From Timema cristinae (lineage: Eukaryota; Arthropoda; Insecta; Phasmatodea; Timematidae), in contig JBCFYV010000494.1 of assembly GCA_039000515.1 (NCBI GenBank), positions 41,655-105,654 on the forward strand: a DNA stretch of 64,000 nucleotides, in the 5' to 3' direction. The position numbers were made by a program, and so were the translations under genes. This document shows positions 34,088 through 43,888 of this stretch, one piece after another. Each line of letters starts with the position of its first letter. The first letter of the stretch is position 1. The notes under the pieces were generated by a model. It was not told the DNA's origin. It saw only the letters and a program-made list of their open reading frames with translations, and did no database searches.

Positions 34088-34560
34088 AGTCACAAACTTT
34101 CATCAATAAGGTATTTAGATTTTTTACATCAAATTGTTGCTACACATATAATATTATCTGTACTTACATGAACATCACGTTGTTACAAATTCAATGTTAT
34201 CTGAACATAGTATAATCAAAAATAATTTAAACAAACAAAAATATTTCTATTTATTTAAATTTTATTTATTGTACAATTAAATTTTATTTTGTTTATTTGA
34301 AGTAAATGCAAAGATTATTGCCTAGGAAGATTTCACCACTAAGAAAAGTTTGCCAGATTAATAAGTAAAGAGATACTTTGTTATCTCAAATAAATAATTA
34401 GAAATGAAATAGACGTAGAAACACTTCAATGTGGCAGTACTCGTAAGTAATTAAGTAAATTGTTTTTTTAAGACAGACTGTGCTTTAAGACATGTCTAAA
34501 GCTAAGTACATATACGACAAATATGAATGTACAAAATGCTGTTCAAGAAAGTGTATATAA
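34088..34560. other. Spacer, nothing recognised
   Basis: AT-rich; possible intron if the exon at 33,979 is real. Confidence 0.45.
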
Positions 34561-34584
34561 TATTATAGTTACATCGATAGGATA

Positions 34585-34775
34585 AAATAACACAAACAAT
34601 GTTGTCTGTATTTACAATACAATGACGTTGTTACTAATCAAACAATGTTGTTTGTATTTACGTTTCCATTAGTTGTTACTACACACAAACAGTGTTGTCT
34701 ATATTTATAATACCATATGTTGTTACTACTCACACAATGTTGTCTCTATTTACATTACCATCAGTTGTTACTAAA
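34585..34775. repeat. Tandem repeat, about 57-60-bp unit, 3-4 copies
   Basis: The unit is ACACAATGTTGTCTGTATTT followed by ACAATACCAT and GTTGTTACTA. A diverged unit lies at 34,140-34,200 and others at 34,600, 34,655, 34,700 and 34,735. Confidence 0.75.
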
Positions 34776-34834
34776 CATGTACACAACTATCAGGTGAGAG
34801 ATTACCTCAAAGTGAATGTGTTCTATTCTATATT

Positions 34835-35320
34835 GAGGGTGAAGGTTTACGCAACCTTATTTTTAATAGAAAAACCAGTCACAGGTAATTCCTACCTCGA
34901 CATGCCTACATTTTGGCCTCTGCCTCTATTTGAAGAAGATTAAAACGAATTCATCTTCCATCAAGATGGGGCACCGCCTCACTTCCGCTTGGATGTACCT
35001 GAACAAACATATTATCTGGGAGCTGGCTTGGTCGTGACCGTACCGACGATGTGTCGTGGGGCAGATAGCCAGCTCAATCACCGGACTGAACTCCATACGA
35101 TTTCTTGATGTTGGGTTATGTGAAAAACAAAATATTTGTCACACCTCTGCCACGATCTTTGCTGGAGCTGAGGCAGAGAATCACAGCCATCGTTGAGTCC
35201 GTCACCGCCGATACACTAAACAAAGTGTGCGAAGCGTTTTCTGCCGTAGTAATGGAGGAGCACATATTGAGTCACTTTAAACTGCGAAAAAGCTTCCAGG
35301 GTTTCTGTATCGACTGGAAA
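34835..35320 (+). pseudogene. Tc1/mariner-like transposase fragment
   Basis: Successive frames read KVYATLFLIEKPVTGNSYLD, NEFIFHQDGAPPHF (second catalytic Asp at about 34,965) and TPYDFLMLGYVKN (third catalytic Asp at about 35,099). LPRSLLELRQRITAIVESV and the C-terminus EEHILSHF follow. This is a very common arthropod Tc1/mariner-like (IS630 superfamily) transposase. The N-terminal helix-turn-helix half is missing. A TAA at 34,941-34,943, a garbled stretch at 35,005-35,090 and a TGA before the third Asp disable it. The 3' sequence to about 35,400 (CGAAAGTGTAAAG...TTGTGCTCACCTGT) may be the right inverted repeat. Confidence 0.88.
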
Positions 35321-35618
35321 ATGTTTCCAGTTAATCGGGTGCACCTTTCCTTTCTTATAACTTTTCGAAAGTGTAAAGATCATTTGTGCTCACCTGTATA
35401 TTGTTCTTAGCTATTAAGAGCATTGTTTTATTTTTAAATTATTTGCTAAACCAATCAAGTTTGAATATATGTTAATCTGAGTATAATGACATATGAATGT
35501 GTGTGTGTGCCTTAATGTTTTTTTTGTTTGTTTTCCCTCGCCCTACTATATTTAGTTCTAATTTCCTCATTTATTTTATTTTAATAAGTTCATTAATATT
35601 CAATTATGTATGTGGGTA

Positions 35619-35667
35619 ATATATATATATATATATTATATTATATATATATATATATATATATATT
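35619..35667. repeat. (TA)n microsatellite
   Basis: About 49 bases of nearly pure TA with one TATTATATTA interruption. Confidence 0.95.
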
Positions 35668-35789
35668 TGTAATTGTATTATAAATCAGTTTTTATTAGGC
35701 CTACTTAAGTATTAAATGTCCATTCTTTATTATTAAGGGATTAAGTGTTAGAAGAGGCACTGTTCTTAAACTAATGCATACCGTCACAG

Positions 35790-36705
35790 TAAGCTTACAG
35801 GGTAAGGCGTTGGACTATGGTGGTGTACAAGCTATAATAAATAAATGTCAAAACTCAGATCAGTAACTTGCGAAAGGTTGAGGAATGGTCTATTGTGATG
35901 TGAGAGGCTAAAAAGTTCTTAAAAATCATTACGTCCATGGTTTAGCTACAAAAAAAATTAGAAGAAGAAAAATGCTTATTGATTAATTGGGTATAGATGA
36001 ACCTATTATTGAGATAATTAAAAAAAAAAAATTGTATTTAAGTTGCAAAAGATAGACTTTCTAACCATAGCATAGACATGGTAAAAGAAATGGTTTATAT
36101 CACATATAAAAGAGTTTTAGAAACAACGCAAATAATGTTTCCCCTGTAAACATAGAAAGCCTTTGTGAGTTTTACGATTGGAACCACACTATTGTAAGTG
36201 AAGAGTTAAACAGATCCAATGAAATGTATTTTGCCATTAACTCAAGCATATCAATTGATGATTTGTTCCTCGTAAAAGTGAGAAATCTAAAGACACAGCT
36301 CAGATAAAGGATCATGTTGAAAGGAAAACAATAGTGGACGTTGATGATGTGTCTGAAAGTGAAACATAAAATGAACCTTAACAGATTAAGAGTTTCCGTG
36401 TGACAAAAGCTTTTTTAAACCTTATGGGTGCTAGATTAGTTTTTCAGGCTTCAATAGATTGAAAGTTGTCAATACAACATTGCTATCTTTGGCCATAACC
36501 AGTTGTTCAAATGAAAGAGCTATGAGCCGAGTGAGAATAATAAAAAAATCAGGCTCAGGTCTGCGATGGGAGATGCATGGCTTTCGAACCTTATGGTTCT
36601 AGATTCAGAGAAAGACTTGTTAGAGTCAATTATTAATGAAGAAATAATTGATGCCTTTTCTTTATCGTCATCGCAAAGAAAGATGTTGCTGTGTCAAATA
36701 TAAGC
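35790..36705 (+). pseudogene. hAT-family transposase remnant
   Basis: Decayed frames read LQGKALDYGGVQAIINKCQ (about 35,797), SLCEFYDWNHTIVSEELNRS (about 36,160) and LAITSCSNERAMSRVRIIKK (36,489 onward). Then come GDAWLSNLMVLDSEKDLL and SSQRRKMLLC to about 36,695. The last part is the hAT C-terminal dimerisation domain ('..T..S.ER.FS..K.IK..LRS.M...L..L..L..E'). Many stops and frameshifts are present and no terminal repeats were identified. The domain order resembles ZMYM1-like hAT proteins. Confidence 0.7.
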
Positions 36706-36904
36706 AAAAGAAATAGGACTTCATCAAACCATTATTGATTTAATTTTTTATTCCTTACAAGACACTCTATTCACCATTTTTCCAATATGGCAGCCGTAAA
36801 TTGCATGGATCAGAAGGGGTTTGCATTTTTCTCGTGCAGATCTTGTCTAAAATAATCATTTATAATACCATTTTATTCTGGGACAAAATTAAAAACTACC
36901 AGCC

Positions 36905-37085
36905 TTGATAGAATAAGGAGAATGGATGATAGGGCGTGGACACTGGTTGATAGGATGTTGATACTGGTTGATGTGGAGACTAGTTGATAGGATGTGAATA
37001 CTGGTTTATATAGAGAAAGGTTGATGGGAATTTAATACGGTTTGATGAATATACTGGTTGATAGGGTACCAATACTGTTAGCTAA
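36905..37085. repeat. Degenerate short tandem repeat (ACTGGTTGATAGGATGT)
   Basis: The words ACTGGTTGATAGGATGT and GATACTGGTTGATGTGGAGA recur at irregular intervals of about 25-35 bp at 36,935, 36,965, 36,990 and 37,055. Confidence 0.65.
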
Positions 37086-37783
37086 GTTGTTTTGTCTGGT
37101 AGATAAGATGTGGAGTAAAGCTGAGGGTCAGTTGATTAATACTTTGTTTTCCTATTTAATGGAAACTTTTGTTTGTTTTGAGATATGAACTATTTGATCA
37201 TTTATTATATTAGACCATTATTTCTGCAGCAAAGAATTTTTTCTTGTAAAACACACGTGGTTTATGTTTGGAATTCATACCTTTTGTAAACCTAAATTTA
37301 CTGTTTTCAAATGTCATACTTTCAGAAGTGAATAATAAATCTTGTTGGGGTTTAATTATTTCTTATGATCATGTGAGTATACAAACTCACTCAAGTTCCA
37401 ATAACCGTAATATTTATTGGTGGTTTATTTAAAACACGTTTAGAATTTGTGTCTAATTAAAATATAAAATATTGAGTATCGTTTATTGTCCTTAATTAGA
37501 AATCATTATGGTTAGGCAATTTTGAATGAATTGGTTATTCAAATCTTTTCAATTGAGCTAAGTATAGAAGTACTTAGTAGCAATTTTTTTACAATAAGTT
37601 CTTCAAAAACTACCAATCAAATAGTTCTGTTCATATTATTCTAAATATAAGCAAAATTATTAAACGTTTTGCTAGCCAACTTTTAGCCTTTTTTTTATAA
37701 AACCATTAGTTGTAAATGCAAGCTTTATACTTTATCATCGCATAGATAGCTTTTTTTAACTCAATATAATATTGTTCTGGTGA
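37086..37783. other. AT-rich interval upstream of the unrecognised gene
   Basis: No frame or repeat. It ends in TTCTGGTGACGGTTTGTTGCAG, a plausible branch-point/acceptor context for the exon at 37,797. Confidence 0.45.
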
Positions 37784-39192
37784 CGGTTTGTTGCAGTTGA
37801 TGATGAGCGACAAGGGGGCACCCCTAACACCGCTGGGTGCCCGGACGATGGGCTGCCATCGTCCACTCAACCTGTTCGGTATGAACATTTTTTTCCAGGC
37901 GAAATGACGGCCGCCACTAGTGTAAAAAAGAACAAGAGGACACTTAAACGGAATGGTAAGTATAGGTCAGAAAGTCAGTCACCTTCCCTATCAAGACAAG
38001 AAGACCCATCTGAGAGAACATCGTTAAGTCAGCCACCTTCCGGACTAAGTCAACAAGACCTTTCTTCTCATGAACTGGTAGCGTCATCATCAGGAACAAC
38101 TCTCCTTCATGGTAACATTGTAAGATCGTCCAGTCGGTCCAGTCCACCTTCCGTGTCAGGTCAACAAGGTTCTTCCTTCAGTACGGAGCATTCCAAGTCC
38201 ATGATGTTGACTCAAGAAGCTATTGCCCACATGCAGAAAACATCTGTATTCGATGATAAGACTCGTTATCTTTTAATGAAGGCTTGTGAGTATTACAAGA
38301 TAGAACAATTGGTAAGTAAATCCAATAATGAGTCAGCCACCTTCAAGGAGTCAGCCACCTCTAGAAAGTCAGCCAACTCCAGAGAGTCAGCAACCTCCAG
38401 AAAGTCAGCCACCTCCAGAAAGTCATCCACCTCCAGGGAGTCAGCAACCTCCAGTCAGTCAGCCACCTCCAGAAAGTCATCCACCTCCAGGGAGTCAGCC
38501 ACCTCCAGTCAGTCAGCCACCTCCAGAAAGTCAGCCACCTCCAGTGAGTCAGCCACCTCCAGTCAGTCAGCCACCTCCAGTGAGTCAGCCACCTCCGGGG
38601 AGTCAGCCACCTCCAGTCAGTCAGCCACCTCCATGGAACCAGCCACCTCCAGAAAGTCATCCCCCTCCAGGGAATCATCCACCTCCAGTGAGTCAGCCAC
38701 CTCCAGTGATTCAGCCACCTCCACGGAGTCAGCCACCTCCAGTCAGTCAGCCACCTCCATGGAACCAGCCCCTTCAGGGAATCATCCACTTCCATGGAAC
38801 CAGCCTCATCTTCTAGAAATCCATCTCAAGAGGATGGTAGAGATACATTGGTAAGTCGTTCTTCTGGGGTTTTTGAGGATTCATTCATTTTTTCTGACAA
38901 TAGACCCCACTCATCACGCTCCTATGCAAAGGCGAGAAGGCGCTATCAGGCTTCACCAATGGATAGGAGCCTGATGAGGTTAATTGAGTTTAGATCGCCA
39001 CCAAATTTGTGGACCTTAATTCATATATGCAGACGCTTCCCTTATTTATTCAAACACCTTCCAAACAGGCTATTTATTAAAGGACTTCATCCATCTATCA
39101 TTAAGAAACAACGCCAAGAAGAAAATTCAAGTAAGGACAGGTCTTATACACCTTCTCCGCTTAGCTACGTACATACTGTGGCATTATCGTAA
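37784..39192 (+). CDS. Unrecognised Ser/Thr-rich protein gene, one frameshift
   Basis: A reading frame opens after a TGA at 37,781 and runs to 38,770. Its first ATG is at 37,904, but the frame upstream (DDERQGGTPNTAGCPDDGLP...) also looks coding. A GTTGCAG acceptor at 37,790-37,796 may start an exon at 37,797. Order: a polar N-terminus; a basic stretch (KKNKRTLKRN); a Ser/Gln-rich region; a possible helix (KTRYLLMKACEYYKIEQL, about 38,255-38,310); an 18-bp minisatellite giving S-x-SATS hexads (38,332-38,790); and a C-terminal part rich in Arg and aromatic residues (ARRRYQASPMDRSLMRLIEF, about 38,930-38,990). It ends at TAA 39,190-39,192. A one-base loss in a C run near 38,770 moves the frame from that of 37,904 to that of 38,794; otherwise the frame is open for about 470 codons. 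AATAAA lies at about 39,218. I know no homologue. It is far longer than chance and less AT-rich than its flanks. It may be a host gene, a pseudogene, or an unknown element. Confidence 0.55.
37816..37864 (+). other. Two abutting perfect stem-loops
   Basis: GGGCACCC (37,816-37,823) pairs with GGGTGCCC (37,835-37,842), loop 11. Directly next, GGACGATGG (37,843-37,851) pairs with CCATCGTCC (37,856-37,864) around the tetraloop GCTG. The stems touch with no spacer and could stack. They lie 40-90 bases before the ATG at 37,904 and inside the upstream open frame, so they might be a coincidence of coding sequence or a structured 5' leader. Confidence 0.6.
38332..38790 (+). repeat. 18-bp minisatellite, about 25 units
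   Basis: Units of AGTCAGCCACCTCCAGAA with variable last bases (GAA, GTG, GTC, GGG, TGG). The period equals six codons, so all three forward frames and one reverse frame stay open. The plus-strand frame of 37,904 reads S/R-x-SATS hexads. The other open frames (Pro/Gln- and Trp/Arg-rich) are by-products. Confidence 0.95.
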
Positions 39193-39224
39193 ATATGGAC
39201 ACTCAGGCAGTCATTTAAATAAAA

Positions 39225-39995
39225 TAAATAAGAACGTGTTGGAATAAAGAATTAGAATGAATACGGATCAACTCATGTATACACGAGGACATTTTTGGAA
39301 TATCTTAAAAACGGCTCTTAAATCAAAGAGTAGTGGGTAAGAATAGATAAGAGACGAATTGGAATTAATAAAGAAAGAAAAGACCGAATAAATATGGAGG
39401 ATTTAGTTGGAATAATAAATTATAGTGTCGGGATTATTAAGAAATTATTTGGAATAATTTTGGATTATTAAGTCAGAAAAATAAAATATAGTTTGAATTA
39501 GTTGGAATTAATAATGAACTCATCGATTCATTACAGGGCGAATAAAAATAAGTAGGAATAAATAGTAGGGAGAAATTTGGCATACATAAATCTTAACAAG
39601 GCGCGATAAATAGCGAAGATTGAGTCAAAATAAATATTGAGTAGAATGATTTAGAAAATATTCCGAATAAATAAGATTGTCTTATTATTAAAAGATTGTA
39701 ATCAAAATTAAAAAGTATAAAATTACAACTAATAAGGCTCATCAGAATAAATAAGTTAAAATTCCAAATGAATAAGTAATAAGTCAGAAAAAATAAAAAA
39801 CGAACATTATAGAGGAAGCGGTCAGAATAAATACGTAATAAGTCGAATTAAAAAATATATGAGTCAGAAGATTTAAAAGGAATGATTTGGAATGAATAAG
39901 GGATGAGTCTATATATATGTGTGTGTATAGTGAATAAAAAACTAGTCTTGATAAATTAGGAATGAGTTGGGATATTTTAAGAAGAATGTTTGAGA
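39225..39995. repeat. 21-bp-period degenerate array
   Basis: GAATAAATAAGGAACGAGTC-type units, more eroded than at 9,536-10,530. It starts right after the unrecognised gene's polyadenylation signal. Confidence 0.75.
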
Positions 39996-40064
39996 ATAGA
40001 TAAATAACAGCACAGAAAATAATAAAAGAGTGAGAAACAATATTATCATCAACATAAGGAACTG

Positions 40065-40510
40065 TTTCCGGCCTGTGGCCGGTTCTGTTTAGTAAAATGC
40101 CTCATCTCCCTCCTGTACTCTCTTCTACTCTGCTCCTCTCACTTGCACACTTGTTGCTGTCTGTTCCTTCCATCTTGTTCTTGGTCCTCGTTGTCGTCTC
40201 TTCCCTACATACTTCACATTCAATAATCTTCTTGGAATCCTCTCCCTTACCATCCTAATTACATGTCCATACCATCTCATCCTAGATTCCTCTACTATCT
40301 CATGTACATCAACTCTAGATCTTACTTCTTCATTCCTGATCCTATCTCTTCTGGTGCTCCTCAAAAACTTCATTCCCATGGCCTTCACATTCCTTTCTCT
40401 TTTATCCAAAGGCCAAGTTTCCGTTGCATAAATTACTATTGGTTTATGCGGTACTTCCCTACACTTACTTACACAATAACACTTGTTTACAAAGTTAAAC
40501 ATATTTTTGG
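40065..40510 (-). pseudogene. Non-LTR retrotransposon C-terminus and 3' UTR hairpin
   Basis: On the minus strand the frame 40,502-40,125 reads VIYATETWPLDKRERNVKAM and MKFLRSTRRDRIRNEEVRSR, then MRWYGHVIRMVRERIPRRLL and GKRRQRGPRTRWKEQ. This is the C-terminal end of an insect LINE ORF2, just after the reverse transcriptase. It stops at 40,125. About 45 bp downstream is CCGGCC-ACA-GGCCGG (40,068-40,082 region), a perfect hairpin of the kind found at LINE 3' ends. The copy is 5'-truncated and sits inside the 21-bp array. Confidence 0.85.
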
Positions 40511-40725
40511 CAAAAAGAAATGTCTGACTATGATTGTATATTTATGCTAAATTCAAATATGTAACTAGTTTTTTTCTACCATGCATGGATTTTTAGTGAT
40601 ATAATAGTCTAATTCTGAAAAAATGTACTTAATCACATACCGGTACATTTAAAACATTATTAATATAAACTAAAAAGTGACAGTTGATTATTTTCTATTA
40701 TAATTAGCTTCTGAAACATCCCTCT
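40511..40725. other. Short spacer, nothing recognised
   Basis: AT-rich sequence between two repeat-derived pieces. Confidence 0.4.
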
Positions 40726-40985
40726 TAAGTGCCAGCAATAGTTTGCGATCATACAGAACTCCTCTTTCCCATGATCAAAATGTCTTGGTGGAAATGTTCC
40801 TCGCTGAGGTTCTTGCGGAAGAAATTTAAATGATAGTCCAAGAAATGAATTTTAAGCAACAATTACACCCCATATCTTTGACTTACTGCAAGAGTTAATC
40901 CACATTGTCATTGTAGTTCTATGCTATAAAGTTTTCCAAAAATGTTTCTGTTAACACTTAAGAATGATCCACATGCTGTATTTTC
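40726..40985 (-). pseudogene. Decayed repeat-encoded protein fragment (HFLDYH...FHQDI)
   Basis: A minus-strand frame reads LLLKIHFLDYHLNFF then EEHFHQDILIMGKRSS, with stops after it. This resembles a multicopy invertebrate protein with consensus 'MSLKIHFL.SHLD.FPENLG...GERFHQDI...E.RYQG'. I recall it as a recurrent repeat-encoded sequence but cannot name the family. An internal deletion removes the 'G..SDEQGER' part. Confidence 0.5.
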
Positions 40986-41009
40986 AAATTGGCTCACTAT
41001 ATAATCAAG

Positions 41010-41960
41010 TTGGTATAAATATAGAGTAACTCGTTATAGATAAAGAACGAATAGGTATAAAAATAATTATATGATGTTCTTTAACTAAAAAAAAGTCCGA
41101 ATGAATAATCAACAATTCAAAATTAATAATAAATTTGTGAGAGTAAATAAGAAGTATTGCGTTTAAATAATTAAGGAACGTGTCACAATAGATATGGATC
41201 AAGTAGGAATTAAGATGAAAAGAGTCAGACATAATTAGGAGGAACGAGTTTCATTAAATCAAAAACGGGTAAAAATAAATAAGGAGCAAGTCTGAATAAA
41301 TAAAGAATAAAAAGAGGGAAATAAAAGTGTAAAAGTCAGATTAAATAAGGAACAAGTCGTAAAAGTAATAATTTGATCAGAATGGATTACGTATTGAATC
41401 AGAATAAATATAAAATGAGTAAGAATAGAAAAGTATCAAGTAATAATTAATATTGTATGAGTCAATATATCCCATTCACTTTAGGAATTACTCTCTTAAA
41501 TGTCTTTTTTATACCCATATTCTACTATATAATAGATTTCTGGCAGGGAAAAAGCCTTTCAGAAAACAATTCCTATGCTGAACAGACTTTATCTACATAT
41601 ACAATGAATAGGAATTTTGAAAACAAGGTACAAATGAGAATAAACAAGCAGAAAATAGTTTGAGTAAATAATAAGGAAAGAGTCAAAATATCAAAAAGAA
41701 CGAATCGTTATGAATAGGGAGATAGTCAGAATAAATATTCAAACAGTCAGAACAAAAAACAAGAAGGAATGATTTGGAATAAGTAAGAGAAGAGTCCGAA
41801 CAAATGAGGGTGATCGATTCGGAATCGATAAGAAACGAGTCAGAATAAATAAGGATTGAGTCAAAATAAAAAATATATTTTAGGAACAAATATGAAATAA
41901 TATTATTAAGGAAAGAACTAGTCCAAATAAATAAGGAACTATTTGGAATACATACTGCAT
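41010..41960. repeat. 21-bp-period degenerate array
   Basis: Units such as GAATAAATAAGGAACGAGTC recur irregularly. On the minus strand they translate as variants of the heptad SFLIYSD, which explains the open frames at 41,005-41,232 and 41,683-41,889. Confidence 0.8.
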
Positions 41961-43295
41961 AAGTTAGAGTGTGGAAATCTAAATTTCCTGAGGGGGTCAG
42001 TTACAAAAGTTTAGTTGACATTTAGCCTAGAAAGGCTTACACATTAATTTTATAAGTATTATACTATGGGGGTACATCAAATAACAGGGAGTTTTCGGAT
42101 CCCTTCCCTTCTCCCTTTTCTATGGGCTTACTATTTATTATGTACAACACTGCCTAGATATCCAATTAAATAAAATATAAAGCCATTTTAAGATAATTTT
42201 AATTAAAGCAATAACAGTCATATGCACTAGCGTGAACCCCATTTTGCTTTGAAAAAAAGAACACATGTTGTTCATCATGTAAAACACTCCTTTGATATGC
42301 ATATACATTTTAAACAAAATCATAGCAAATTTGGAGGAAGATTCACTTTTTTAAATATGTCGTTAGTAAACTATCCTTAACAAATTTTCTCCTTAAAAAT
42401 ATTAATACAGATTTATTTGTCATGTCAAATACTCTGCAGACATTAATTTCAAACCAATTTGTTTGAGAAAAAAATTTCCAAATCTTAAAAACAGTATTTA
42501 ATAAACAACCCTAACTTTAAAGGCTAGAATTAAAATATAAAAGATGGTTGAAGCTAATACCCTTTAACGCCTAGATATCAAGTTGGATCAAAATTCGTCA
42601 AACCGTTTTGGTTGTGGCACCAAATAAATACAGACACAGCGAGGTACAAACAGAATTATACAGAAAACATTTTTGGGTTCAGAGGTATATAAAATGAAAT
42701 ATTCAACATAATGGCAAGGTCGAATTTTTAAACTCTTATAATATTTTCTCTTTCCATGAGAAAGTAAATATTAAATATAGAAGAAGTCATCATCATGCAA
42801 TAATTAAATACCTATATATGAAAGGAAAAGTTTGGGGAGAGAGCGATCATAACTATTCAAATGGGCCTGATATCTTTTATTGTCAAATATATTCGAAATA
42901 CCAGCTCGGGTTGAGTTTGTTTCCCATGTCATTGTCTCATTATTCAATTTATTCAATTAAAGATGTATATGTTAAAAATAAAGTGTTTTGTAAACAAAAC
43001 TATTATAAAAACATTTTTATCTCAAAATTATACTTTTGCGAATACAATATTGTTAGTAAAATCAGCATTGACATTATTATTGATATTACCCGCTCCAGTG
43101 AACATATTTTCAAGAACATAAGTCTTCTTTGCTGGTGATAAGAAATTGAAAGTTTTTAATCCCGTTGAGTGTATTGAGGTTCGTTTTTTCAAAATCGTTG
43201 CAATATTTTCCCCTACAAAATTGCTCATACATTTATTCTACATTTCCTAGAACAATGCCATAATTAATGCATAAGTGTGCAGAGGAAGGCACCTA
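41961..43295. other. Spacer of 1.3 kb, no supported gene
   Basis: AT-rich. Contains a 106-codon plus frame (42,818-43,138) and a 66-codon minus frame (43,028-43,228) at chance length. No repeat relationship was seen. Confidence 0.5.
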
Positions 43296-43888
43296 TTATC
43301 GTGACATAAGCATACAGGACAGTATTACATGATGCTGTTGTGGTACTGGGAGGTGTCATCCCGGTTGACATTTGCATTTAGAAGGGAATTTTAAGAAGAT
43401 CTGATTAATTTATAGGTGCTAATGAGAAGTTTTAAAACAATGATAATATGAGAGCCTGAGTAACCTCAAAGGAAAATAATCTGTTGAGTATTTCTCATCT
43501 TTTTAAACGAGACTATAAAAGTATGAAATGATTAGCAATCATTACGCTACCAAGTTTGGAAGTGGCCATGGAAATTTTCTGGAAAATTATCTGGGTTTAA
43601 TCTATGTTAGGAACAAAACTGTGGACAATGTTGTTGCAGAACTGTTTGCCACATCATGTTTGAAAGTGAGAATAACAAAGTGCTACGGATCGTGTTAGTG
43701 AAGTAAATACGTGATCGTGGTCTGGTGGAGAGAAGGAAAAGTATGGTGAACTCACTTGATATTTTCAAAGCGTTTTTGAACACATCTACAAGGATTAGGA
43801 AAAGAAGAGATAAAGAAAAAGACTTTGAAATGGTGTGATACAGCAGATGGAGGAACAGAAGAATAAAAGAATTTGACTACTGAATGAG
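43296..43888 (+). pseudogene. LINE ORF2 remnant leading into block A copy 2
   Basis: AYRTVLHDAVVVLGGVIPVD at about 43,310-43,370 resembles the post-reverse-transcriptase region of R1-type LINEs (pattern 'AYRTVS.EAL.VLAG..P..L'). The following purine-rich sequence matches loosely with 3,130-3,308. It is heavily decayed. Confidence 0.45.

Noticed and set aside
37800..37907. Short upstream frame (ATG 37,800) whose TGA overlaps the ATG at 37,904 as ATGA
   Set aside because: It looked like a coupled upstream ORF, but the main frame is itself open from 37,784 through this region, so the overlap is more simply an alternative frame of one exon.
38328..38816. 162-codon Pro/Gln-rich frame, and the 144-codon Trp/Arg-rich frame on the minus strand (38,361-38,795)
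   Set aside because: Both are by-products of the 18-bp minisatellite, whose period keeps several frames open. Only the frame of 37,904 joins complex sequence on both sides.
42818..43138. 106-codon plus-strand frame
   Set aside because: Chance length, AT-rich codons, no motif, no second copy.
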